Assembly (NCBI GenBank): GCA_030141605.1
Contig: JAQGDQ010000033.1
Location: 799,214 to 863,213 of the forward strand
Length of the DNA: 64,000 bases
From: Tubiluchus corallicola
Taxonomy: Eukaryota > Priapulida > Priapulimorpha > Priapulimorphida > Tubiluchidae
Direction of reading: 5' to 3'
Below are positions 13,945-24,600 of the stretch, piece by piece. The notes under the pieces were generated by a model. The model made no database searches and had not been told where the DNA came from. It was given only the letters and a program-made list of their open reading frames with translations. The translations under genes were made by a program, and so were the position numbers. Position 1 is the first letter of the stretch, and every line of letters starts with the position of its first letter.

Positions 13945-16900
13945 TTTACTTCTGCTATATAGTGTCCTATTGTGTGCATAATTATACTTATTCAATAAGA
14001 AACTGATTTTTTCCTCTCAATAGAGCAATTGATCATCACCAAAAATGAAAATGCTTTTCTCAGACTCACTTCTCCATAAAATTTCTTGATAATTCTTCTA
14101 CAATTCTTTTTATTCACTTTGCAGACAAACAAATATAAGATTTATGTCATTATTACTTAAATTTTTCTTGCTATTTTCTATTTGATCATTAGGATAATCC
14201 TAATATAAACATCTTCTCTGTCGCACAGCCCACCCACAGTGAAATTCTACTGAAATTTATCCCAAACTTCTTGTAATACTGCAAGGTAAAACAAACTGAC
14301 AAATACATTAAGCTCTGCCAATTTTTAGTCAAGTAAAAACTGAGCACAAGTTGTTTAAAAATTTATACAAGTTCAGTCATTAGGGCTGGTGGAAATTGCT
14401 GGTAAAAATCACTTACTTGCAGTTGCTGGAATAAAGTTTGTATAGGTTTTACACCATGTTTCTCACAAGTTATTTTGTAGGATTGTATAAGCTGGTCAGT
14501 TGTGTATGATAAACCTGAAAAAAACATTTTTTAAAGTATTAACAAACAAATTTATGGCTAAATATGCAGTATAGTACATAATTACATACCTTAATGTGCA
14601 TTCACAAAATAAAGTAAGAACTGCAAAACTGAAATGGAGATTCAGTAAACTTGTTCTCCGAAATCTGCATGGATCATACATTTATACTCTAAAAACTCTT
14701 TCACAGATGTCTTATGGAAACACAAGGAAATTGTTTTGTAATGAAAAACTTAATAAGGCCATGAATATTATCTCCTTGGGAAGAAAGTACCATACCATGA
14801 AGATAAACAAAGCTGTTATGAATAAATGTGAAAATACACGTACACATCAATTTTATGCTTTTACCAAAACTGTGTTTTCAATGCTAGTACATATGTACAA
14901 TTCTAGCACGTTTAGATAGTGATGCACTAAAACCTATATAGCTGGCAAGATAACAAAGCGATAACACCGAGCATTACTTCAATTTGCATTTTGTATTCTT
15001 TTCCTGAAGACTACAACATACATGTACTGGAAGTGTAAACTCTGAACCCACTACATCAGTACTCATAACCACTAGCAACCTTGCCTTGTACCCTTAACTA
15101 CAGCATCTGCAACAAGGTGTGATGGTCTAGTATGGTAATGTAGGGAATTACTACCTAACAACCATGCACATTATGTGTTTACATTCATAAGCTAGGCTGA
15201 TGATGAAGAGATAAAATTTACTTTTCTTTTGCCTTTTCAATTTAATTTGATGTTCTACAAAATCACATTTTGATCTCATAAATTACTACCCATGTTAGCT
15301 AGGTCATTTGGGTGGGTACACGAGTATTGCATCGTAGAGCCAGATCTTCACGTGAGCAGTGCAGTGCACCTTGGATTTTTTACCTGCCAATTGTATGCCA
15401 CGTAGTACTAGAGAGTGATTTTTTCTGTGTTAAACGGAGATACGTCTACAGTTTAAGAATCTTGTGTTATGCATCCTATCTCAGTTTGATGTCAAGACAT
15501 GTGATGTGGTCCCCAGAGTTCTGGTTCAAATGTCACGGACATGAGGAGACGTTAGCAGATCACAGAAAGACGTAACAGTATACCACTACATACGTTATTA
15601 CTCTCGTAAATCACCAACTGCTAATTGCCATTTGTTGGGTTAACACCATAGGGATGGTAGACTGTAAAGTGGTCAGATTCACTTGAGAAGTGTGATGGCT
15701 ATCTCCATCGCCGTATGGAGATTCTGTTATGTTCATGTAGATATTACAATGTTTACCATGTTGGGAACGTCGTCTGTGCGACACTGTCATGCAAAAATCT
15801 GTTAGCAGTGACTGTCAGTGTGGACTGTTGTACCGCCAGTGAACACTCAGCAAAACCCGGGTAGATCCCCATATTCTGGGGAAGGGTTTTTTCTCTTTTT
15901 GTATATTGATGTTCATTGTCTTTTTTTCGAATATTTGGAATCTTATTACATTTGTTGTTACATGTCATTACTTGTTTATTGAGAGTCGGATGAAATATCG
16001 TTAACCAATGAAAAGAAAACAACGTATTACTTAGGAAAATTACGAACAAAATATTTATTCCCAGGAACATTTTATAAACATATCTTAAAATTAGCATAAT
16101 TAGCATACCTTTCAGCACACGCTACGTCAAAAGGTGGTTTTCGGGTGCCTGTGGCCCTCCTAACCCGAACCATCACACAAGGAATGTCACTGTCTCTGTG
16201 ATGTATATTCATAAGCCTGTGGTATGTATGTACATGATTTATATATACGTGTATGCATGAGTGTTGTATTATGTACTTGTATACACAAATAAGAGAGAAA
16301 TATTACAGTGTAACGACAAAGGCTCCTATAATCAGACTGACTATGGATATAACCATATACTAGTATTCTACAGATGATACAATTTCGACTTACGCCTGAA
16401 TTGATCTTTATTTGAAGCGACAAGTATACGTGTATGTCTTACTGAAGATTATCCTGACAAGCAACCCACTCATGACTGTATAAAACACAGATGCAGCCTT
16501 CTGGCTATATGAGATCAATTTATTCTGCACAGTAAATCTGATGTCTCTAACGATAACATTGCTAATTCTATTTAATGACCACTAACTCAGCATTACACTT
16601 AAATCTGTCAAAGGTATTGGCTAATGCAGTTAGTGCAAATACGTATGTGATGAAAACTTCACGTCCCAGAGCAAAATTCCGCAAAAGCTGCACAAAGTTA
16701 ATATAATGGATACATAGCTTAAAATAGGCATCATTCAATCTATTTTCAGAAGTGCACTAGTAGAGTGCACTATGTCATTTTAACAATATTTGATAGGCAT
16801 AAGCAAACAAATTGGGTTAGCAAGGTAAAACACTAAACAAATGTTAGTTTTCACTCAAATGAGAGCTTGGGGTTCTAGCTTTATAGCTACATACAGTTGG

Positions 16901-19713
16901 TCTATTTATGTATATATCTAAATTAATAGGACATAAAAACATCGTGTTTTTACCGCAGTACACGTGTGGTCGACAAGATATTACTAAGTTTTCCTCATAA
17001 TATTTGAGATTAGAGGTTAAATTTATCCAATGAAAATGCTTGACACACAAACCTAAAAAACTCTAGGCCTGGTTAAAACTTTCTGAAACCTTTAGCTTTT
17101 TCTCTTTATCAGTAATTAACAAAAATATCTTTCAAAATTCAATTGGCAAAACTACTCTCAGAAAGGCCTATTCAATTTCAATTTTGACAAATTTTAAAAC
17201 AATGAAATTTATCTGGGCCAAACACTTTTAATAGCGCTTAAGCAGCACTTAAGGACTAATTTGAAGCTAACACAAATCAATGTAGTAGCCAAGGCTGGAA
17301 AATCTTACCAAACTGGCGGACATAGCGGGACACTTCTTCTTGCAGAGGGGCACAATTTTTTTCAAAGTATTTTTTCTCAAAATTTTAATAGCAAAAGTTT
17401 CAATTTTTCCTCTGTTTATTAGTAAAAATGACAAAACTGTTCCACATTTTAATACTCATTAAAGTTACAACATAATTGTTACTTGAGGTAATATTTTTTG
17501 CGCACCTACACATTGCTGCAATTTGTCCCTACATATTGCGTCACACTCAAAAACTTGGCAGCGGCAGAACGTGCTGGTATAATATATGTGCACAATAATT
17601 ATGCAGTAACTATAAGTGAACTATTATAAGAGCCATCTCATTCTATAAATAGGTGGCTTGCTCCTATTAAGGTAAGATATACTGATGTTTGCAGTAGCCT
17701 AGTTAACCTTTCAGGCCTCACCAATGGTCACTATTAAATTCATTTCATAATAAGTACTGTCTTGCTTACTCATTGAGTTGTGGTTGGCTACAAATTAACC
17801 TTTTATAGATACCATAGCAAATGGCCTTGTCACCTAGTCGCCAACCAGTACAAGTCACGTGCTAACATCTTAAAAACTTCATTGCATAATTACTTTTTGC
17901 CTTATGGCACTCAAAAGAACTTCCTTCACTAGTTAACCAACATCAAACATAAGAAGTGCCTAGATGGGTGAGATATTTTGCAGTTGTTTGAAGTTGTGTC
18001 CTAGCAAAGCAATAGAACCAACCTGTGAGCCAAACAAAATAACGACTCCTTTCTTAGTACAATTCTAAAAATTTTGTGGAACAGTATTTAAGATAAAGGG
18101 CAAAATTATCTCGCTAAGCATCACAGTTTTAAATCACTTAACTCCACGTGTCCTTGGTGGGTATATAAGCTACTAAGTATTACCATGAGTACTATGAGTA
18201 CTATTAGCAATGGGAATACATGAAGTGGTGAAAATTCTAATAGAAGTCTAACTTTTTAAATCTTCACAGAGCACTTTGATGCAACCCCCCACCCCCATCT
18301 CAATACTAGATACTTCTACAAAAATCTCTGGGCTTGGTCCGTCATCGGGACGCCAACTTTTAGTTGCTGGGACTTTTGTAAGGTTTTCCATCTGTAGTAG
18401 TATGATTTCTTCACTTTGGTGGGTTGAATGTTGCATTCATGGTCTGCAATAATGTAGGAATTTCTTCAGGAATTCGCTTTTTCTTAGATTTTTCTGCCTT
18501 TTTGGCTGGGCCATTCATTGATTGCTTCCAGGCCACAAGTTATCCTGTAAATAGGCCTGAACTATAAAGATGAGAACCTGATAAATCACCCTTACAGCAA
18601 TGACTTCACATGGTTTTAAAGTGAGATGCTGTATATACAAGGTGCAAATTTAGCCATTTTTTCTGCTGGAAAAAAATAAGACAGGCAGCTAAAAAATCTG
18701 CCAGTCTACTCAAAGCTTTGGCTGTCCCAATTTCTTTTAAAGCATAGAAAATCCTATATAAAGTTTAATTTTGTACAGCAATTTGAAAACATTATACATA
18801 TTAAATTTTTCCTTATACATCTACTTACGTTTTTTTGCCTAATGTGCATTTAACAATAAATTCCTCATTCAAGTCACTTTCATAAAAACTCGCAAATGAC
18901 TCTGTTATTATTATTTTTTGGCTAATATGTTGTCAGTGCAGCATGTAGATCATGCTGCATGGCTGATAAGTAACTTTATGCAACTGTATCATAAAAAAGC
19001 ACATATAGATGTGATTTTCTTATATGTTAAGCGAGTGATCACTGCTTGACGGATTTTAGCAAATTTCAATGTGCATATTACTGGCACGGATGAAAACCCC
19101 TAATAGAATGCTTTTTAAGGTGCAATGTTCATAAAAATTCCAATCATCTTCTATCAATGCCACCTAGGCAAACTTTGCTGACAGCAAAATTTGAGCCAGC
19201 ACCCATACGAAAAACCATCAGCACTACCCTGAAAAGCAAATCAAGCTGAATACGAAACTCGTTCTAGTTCACATCTGCCAAAATAAACCTACCATTGCGC
19301 CACGGATCTGGTGCATCTACATAACCAGAGACAAGGTCGTGATCATCAGGGAAGTTAACGCGTTTCTGCTTTTCCTCATCAGTCTCACAATATTCACTTG
19401 TTGCTTCACATAATGAAAACATAACGTTTTCATTAGAAACGTTTTCTAAAGCAGGAATAGTTTTGCTTGAGTCACTGTCACCACAATTTTCGCTTGAAGT
19501 CGAACCATTGCTTAATGTACTACATACTGTAAGTGAATTGGAGCATAGTACAATACTCTTATCAGTAGCAAAACTACATGAAAGACCCGAACTATTAATT
19601 TTAACGTTCTCATCACTAACGCATGAATTTTCCATCACAGCTTTTTTCTCCCCTGACGGTGACACGATGACAATAGCAGCTGCATTGCCATTGGAATCTG
19701 AATCAAATGACAT
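663..19713 (-). CDS. PPP1R37: PPP1R37 orthologue (protein phosphatase 1 regulatory subunit 37, LRR protein), 5' six coding exons, partial
   Basis: Minus-strand exons: 19713-19293, 14514-14417, 10395-10350, 6021-5921, 4259-4140 and 813-663. All have AG acceptors and GT donors, and phases join to 312 codons plus one base. The gene then leaves the window. In vertebrates this family binds and inhibits protein phosphatase 1 through leucine-rich repeats and a short docking motif. Exon 1 encodes an acidic, Ser/Thr-rich, poorly conserved head (about 115 aa), then KRVNFPDD with the PP1 docking motif RVNF at residues 118-121, then a conserved VSGYV...DPWR block. Later exons give conserved pieces including LDVKHCETLEEVFKRVQF, MLEYYESATKLNISYNKNIG and LSGKPLMIL, the start of the LRR array. 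The start is the first in-frame Met after upstream stops. Introns are 1.7-4.8 kb. Identity is firm; the missing C-terminal half cannot be assessed. Confidence 0.93.
2925..2995 (-). repeat. tRNA-like SINE head, decayed
   Basis: Read on the minus strand, AGTGGTCAGGATACTGCC resembles the D-arm/A-box of a tRNA, followed about 25 bases later by GGGGTCAATGG, a weakened B-box. There is no intact acceptor stem, so it is not a functional tRNA. It is best read as a relic of a tRNA-derived SINE or tRNA pseudogene. Confidence 0.35.
4022..4052. repeat. CTG/CTA trinucleotide microsatellite
   Basis: Short run of CTG repeats passing into CTA repeats, inside PPP1R37 intron 5. Confidence 0.8.
7270..7440 (+). 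repeat. tRNA-derived SINE relic with ATT-rich tail
   Basis: A tRNA-like 3' half with the B-box-like GGTTCAGTCCC at about 7330-7341 is followed by a short body and then a run of TTTATTATT repeats at 7396-7440. A Pol III B-box plus a simple-repeat tail is the usual build of a tRNA-derived SINE. The A-box end is decayed. It lies in PPP1R37 intron 3. Confidence 0.4.
7620..8460. repeat. Degenerate minisatellite, five units of about 124-147 bp
   Basis: The core CAAATGAAAGG (variants allowed) recurs at about 7793, 7940, 8084, 8208 and 8343. Each copy is preceded by a CCAGTGTC-AGCAACAGTA-like block and followed by a GATGAG block and a TTGACCCTTGACC block. The units are clearly homologous but diverged. 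Several short frames in the region are by-products of the repeat. Confidence 0.75.
9472..9926. mobile_element. 455-bp MITE with TA target duplication, mariner-like termini
   Basis: The left end (CCGTATTTTCCCGTGTATAA, then GAGACCC) is matched by an inverted copy at the right end with nearly no mismatch over about 27 bp. Both ends are flanked by TA (9470-9471 and 9927-9928), as for Tc1/mariner-type insertion. Additional GTGTATAAGAGACCC copies lie just inside each end. No transposase frame is present, so it is non-autonomous. Confidence 0.8.
12130..12960 (-). mobile_element. 5'-truncated non-LTR retrotransposon (LINE) 3' fragment
   Basis: An open frame at 12724-12389 (minus) encodes the C-terminal tail typical of RNase-H-bearing non-LTR retrotransposons: LTALRLPTGRYGRS, then CNSFLYTVGL and DYCECLTDIQTPEHLVFDCP. 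This is the familiar block in which a CxC is followed by ETxEHxxFxCP. Downstream on the same strand an A/T-rich 3' UTR runs to about 12130. Reverse transcriptase and endonuclease parts are absent, so the copy is dead on arrival. The exact ends are uncertain. Confidence 0.65.
13185..13617. mobile_element. Candidate MITE with GGGCCG termini
   Basis: The left end CCTGGGCCGAGATTCATTAA and the inverse of the right end (CCTAGGGCCGGTTTCACGAA) are related over about 25-30 bp, with further TTCGTAAG matches inside. GGGCCGGTTTCACGAA ends are common in invertebrate MITEs. The interior holds a GA microsatellite at about 13251-13276 and no coding sequence. Target duplications were not resolved. Confidence 0.5.
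13785..13942. repeat. 34-bp perfect inverted repeat bracketing a TA microsatellite
   Basis: The arm at 13785-13818 is perfectly complementary to the arm at 13887-13920. The spacer contains a (TA)n run at 13859-13884, and a second (TA)n run at 13919-13942 follows the right arm. The structure can form a long hairpin or cruciform. Confidence 0.9.
14515..19292. other. PPP1R37 intron 1, 4.8 kb, no supported gene
   Basis: It contains several short open frames (14596-14919, 15312-15575, 15753-16118, 16187-16423, 18248-18436) without recognisable domains or conserved codon pattern. The 15300-16150 part is richer in G+C than its surroundings and may be an old insertion, but I could not assign a family. 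Around 18250-18540 (minus) two short frames, one Lys-rich, look like a broken coding relic of unknown origin. Confidence 0.5.
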
Positions 19714-20567
19714 TTCACCGCGGTTTATACATTAAGCAATTTGAAAGTTAGCACAGGGTTCAACTTATTCTTTTACCACATTCTGCAAACTGCAAAGCGT
19801 ATAATCCATTTGCACCCAATTATTTTAAATTAAACTTTATTAATATAACCACGAGTTTTGCTTTGCATCAGTTTTAGTTACATAAATAGTGCTGTCCTCT
19901 ATAGGAAGAAAACAAAGTTAATGTGGGTTGCCAAGTTAGTAAATTTATTACTAAATTTGGCGAATTTTAATAAATTCTAGCTTCTTTCATCGATTCAGTC
20001 CGAGTTTATTTCATAAATGCAAAATAATTACAAAATGTACATCACCCATGATTGTGCACGTACCTAAAATGTTCTGAAAATGCTCGAGACATAAAAATAC
20101 TACACTGATACATATCGAAGATCTTCGTCACACGTCTTAGATAACATTATTGTACTCATTAGATACGCATCTGACTTTCTGTGATTCTTTTTTTACTTGT
20201 GCTTTTGGCACAAGTGTGGTTTTTGCATACTGTTTCCTATGTGTAGATGTAAAATGTGTACTGTACTCTATAAAATCTGCCATGTAGTCTATAATCTTCC
20301 CGAAAGTGGTACTGAAAAGCCACTGGCATAGCAGTGTCTAATTTTTTGCTGTATTATTGCTATGTTTACTAGTCTTGAGGGCACATTTCTTTGATTTTAG
20401 AATGTTCCTGCCCATTGTCTACAGTGGACATAACGGGCTAATGATGATAATAGAAGTATACGTACAATAATCGTTAATTGAATTGAATTGGTGGATTTGG
20501 TTCATTTGAGGTTTTCAGGTTGATTACTAGGGTGACTGGAATATCATGACTTTGCAGATTTTTAAAC

Positions 20568-21250
20568 ACTTAGCAGCTACTGCTGAGTAAATATAATTCT
20601 ATTATGCCATTAATCTTTATAAAAATAAATTATAGTTATGTATAAATAAAATTATAGAGACAAACGCACATCCAATATAAGAGTCGTATGACAAATAAAA
20701 AGCAAAATTATAAGCAAACTATATGCTGCTGCCCTTGCATGATTTAAATAACAAAGTCAATGACACTGCACATAATTATGCACATAAACATGTGCACGAT
20801 CAATGCTCTACTTAATATGTACACTACTTATGGCAGGCTTGCACAATGACACGCATTTAAAAAGTAGTTTAAAATTTCTTGCATGCACAGAATAAATAAC
20901 AAGTCTTGAACAAAAACAGTCACTATCTCACCAAAGTCTAACAACGGCTACTTAGGCAAAATTTATGCATTTGTAAAGAAAAATTTCGCAAATTATAATT
21001 ATACATATTAAGTAAATCATGCACATTAATTGATCATGCATTTTTATATGCATAATTGTGATGTCATTGGCTTGTTATATAAGGCATGTAAAGACTGCAC
21101 ATGATATGCTTGTGATTTTGCTTACGATTTGTCATACGACTAATATTGAATGTACATTTGTCTACAGAATTTCATTTGTACATAACTATAAGCTATGATA
21201 CTGATTAATGAAATAACATAATTATAATGACTCAACAATAACTACTAAGT
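20568..21250. repeat. Long imperfect inverted repeat (about 250-bp arms) between PPP1R37 and SYMPK
   Basis: The left arm, about 20568-20821, aligns with the reverse complement of the right arm, about 21001-21250, along nearly the full length with scattered mismatches. Shared landmarks include GTCGTATGACAAAT, TTATAGTTATGTA and CTTAATATGTA. The loop is about 180 bp. It lies in the 1950-bp interval between the divergent start codons. It could be a foldback element or MITE. No coding frame is present. Confidence 0.8.
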
Positions 21251-21297
21251 AATATTTTACTGTATGTATGGCATAATTTTGTCATAGTGTTGATGCA

Positions 21298-21332
21298 TTT
21301 TAGTTAATTTGAATCTGTCAAATTAACTAAAA
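21298..21332. repeat. Perfect 15-bp stem, 5-nt loop hairpin
   Basis: TTTTAGTTAATTTGA at 21298-21312 is the exact inverse of 21318-21332. It lies just outside the right arm of the long inverted repeat, about 330 bp upstream of the symplekin start. Confidence 0.8.
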
Positions 21333-21650
21333 CAAGAAAATTGAATATAACAAGCAGAAATGCATCCAGCTTAAATAGTGAAGTTCTGAAAAAAGTAATA
21401 TAGAATTTGTTTTTTTAATTGACTTTGAATTTCCCACTCAGTCGTCATATTGTCCGTGCAATTAGTCACTTTTTGTGGCTAAAGAAGTGACAAAACAGCA
21501 AAACCACGCAACAGAACCAGGCAACCCTGTGCGCAGTTGTAAACAAGAGAACATCACAAAATACATGTTGCTTCCAAATTTGTAAAAAAATGTTCACCAA
21601 TTTTAACAAATTAATTTTATCCATTAAATAAATCCACCCTACAAAATTTG

Positions 21651-21674
21651 ATGAGAATAAAATATGGCAACTGA
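21651..21674 (+). promoter_or_regulatory. Short upstream ORF overlapping the symplekin start
   Basis: An ATG 13 bases before the symplekin start opens a 7-codon frame in another phase, and it ends inside the symplekin coding sequence. If transcription begins upstream of it, it could lower initiation. The transcription start is unknown. Confidence 0.35.
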
Positions 21675-24600
21675 AACTCGCCGAAATGCAGTAGACTTTT
21701 TTGATAACGAGGAAGAAAATATGGAAACAAATAATGAATCTGCGTCTGATAAGGTAAAAGTTTTATATGATACTAGCATCCTTCTTTGAGGTAATCCGTA
21801 TGTTAATGCTTGGCAGTTTGCATTTTAATTTTCCGATAATTTCCTCTTTTACGTTGCGGCTCCCCAAGCCCAGGTATAAATTTTTCTACATCCATTAGTA
21901 TACTAAAGTAATGTTAAAATATAGAAAAGAATTTCTTCAGTCCTAGGCTAGTAGAGTTAATATATTAATAACTTACAATTTCTAAACATCATTTTCTTTA
22001 CGTAAAATTGGCTATCAAAAATCTTTAAAGGTATTAAAGTTTTAAATTAGCTCTGTCCCTATAGTCTAGTTTAAGATTTTGGCTTTTCATTCTTCATTTT
22101 GATTCCTTTATTTAATGTCGTTAATCTACCCCCCCCCCACACACACACACACACAAAATTTGGCATGTAGGTATGTAGACATGTTTGCATTTTTGTTTTT
22201 ATGAATTAATGTAATTATGACTTTGATTAATTGCCACTAGCACAATGTTAATGTTACTGACATCTAATTAGAGGTGACTGACTGGGTGAATGCGTGGTCT
22301 TTCGTCACCTCTGCTCATATTTACCTGTATATAATATGCACTAACGTAACTACTGTATTAAGTTTATGAAGCTAAATAAATTTACTATTACTATTACTAT
22401 GCTGCGTTAAAAATTTTAACCTAGCAGTATTGAATTTGAGATGAACAAAAGATTCTAAGGCAGCCAGTAGTGCAACTTTGCAAGGTAAAGTAGATGCTGT
22501 GCTGACTGGCAGCTACCGAAGCGCTTTCGTCTCGTGGCAACAAGTGAATCTGCAGTTACAGCGACATACCATCCCCTTCTCAAGCGCATATTCTCTGTAA
22601 AAATTGAGTGATAGCAACCACAAAACCCATGATACAACTTGTTTTTCAGGAAAATGGGATGATTTTTCATATTTTACCTCATTTTGACATAAAATAAAAA
22701 GTTCACATTTTAACATCTATAATAAGTGTTTCTGATAATTAAATAATGGCCTAAAAACTTGACTAACAGTGGGCAAGCCCTGTTAGTGATAACATCACAC
22801 AATTTTCGACAACACAAACATTCCATAAGTGTATATTGCACAGGTTTGCGAAAGCAAGAATTGAAGTACAGTTGCTACTGTACAACATTCACTTTTGATA
22901 TACAAAAATTGGCATTTTTTAAGTTTAAAATTCTTATTTCAAATTTACCATTGTGCTCACGCATAAGCTCTCAGACGTGTCCACTACATCACATTTGTAA
23001 CTCCAAACTGAGATGTACAGCACCTGTATTTTTTGGACAACATATTTTTAAGATGCAGGTACTAGTGCCCACCTAACTAGTGAATAGCGAAATGCTTGTA
23101 ACAGTGCAGAACTAGCCACGCGAATGCGATAATGTAGTAATGATTCTTTCACATAAATCATTCTTGAAAAAATAGTATGTTCCCTTCAGTGTTTTGTAGG
23201 GTAGATTGCTTTGAGTTAGAAACCTATGTGTTAGAGGATGTGTTAGAAACCTATGTGTTAGAGCAACTTACTGTTGCAAACTACTTATGATGAAAAGTCC
23301 TTGCAATTCCTATGGCTGAGGGTTTTATGATTTTCACGATTTCAAGAAACACCTAATGGATGTATACGTTATTTTATGAATGCTGTTAATATTATAATGA
23401 GTCAGGCATTTTTATGAAAAATGCTATTCTTGAACTAGTATCTGAAATATCCTGAATAGGCTTTTTCTAGGCTTAAGCAGTTTTCAATTTAAGCTTATCA
23501 ACACATCGCAGCATTGGTGCTGTTAGGACATCATCTTTACTGATAGATTCTGCTGTTTATACTATGACCTTGCTCATAGATACGAATTTTACGTAGTATT
23601 TACGCTTAAGCGATTAATTTTGCAATTGTGATGTTTTAGAGTTTGAGAGTTTCCTGTTTGATAATAAAATGTCTGCAAGATTAATTCCATCTTAATAACT
23701 TTATTGTGCATATACAACACTTACATCATACATATTGCCCATTGCCAAGTTTCTGGTGTTGATAACAGTTTTGCGTGCTTTAGTCTTCCGACGCCTACAG
23801 CAAACTTTCATGTGAAAGCAATTGCAACTGTTGATGCAACAACATGTGCTGTGTAGTGTACGATGATTAACTAAAGTAAAATTTTTAAAACCGATAAGGC
23901 ATAAGCGATTGAACTGATTTTATCCAATGCACAATGATGTGCATTGATGTAAATGCTTTCTGGTCATCATCGGGGGTGTATTAGCCAATAGCTTTTGAAG
24001 CGTGCCAATTTCTTTGGCCCATACATTGTTACAATTTTTTGTTTTTATACGTCTCATTGGAAATGTGTATCCTTTAATATTTTCATATGAAGCGCGAATG
24101 CTGCATGATTAGTAGTTAGTAGCTTCAGTCAAACAACATTCATTAAGGTCATGGAAAGCACACTGCTTTAAAATACAGTTCTAAGTTAAAACAATTCAGC
24201 TAGATAGCACGTAGAAAGCTGGCACGCGTGAGTGTTATAACAAATGTACAGCAAGCAGGTTATGAAAATGACCTCCAGTATGTTTGCAAATCACCCTGTT
24301 GTGCGCAGCCATGTGATTATTACAGCATAAGTAAAATTAGTGAGTTGAAAAGAAAGGCAAGTGGCGCTCAGTTTAGACGCTTAATTAAAGGAAAGCGCGA
24401 ACAACAAAAAGCACTATTGAAAAACGTTGCCAAACTAGATTAATTTTTTGAACCATATGATAAAAAGCAAAAACTACAAAATGTGAATGAACATCCTACT
24501 AAAAGTCATGATGGGGACAATCACAGACCAAGTACTGATAGATTCACAGTCTAGCAAGACATCAAACCTTAACAGACAGCTTGACATCGCCAGTGTGCTA

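Noticed and set aside
14596-14919. 107-aa plus-strand frame
   Set aside because: Lies in PPP1R37 intron 1, with no recognisable domain, biased toward AT-rich codons; best read as chance.
15312-16118. 87-aa plus and 121-aa minus frames
   Set aside because: No family resemblance I can support; the region may be an old insertion but the peptides are not evidence of a gene.
18248-18436. 62-aa minus frame plus an adjacent Lys-rich frame
   Set aside because: Frames are broken relative to each other and match nothing I recognise; not a PPP1R37 exon because exons 1 and 2 join in phase without it.
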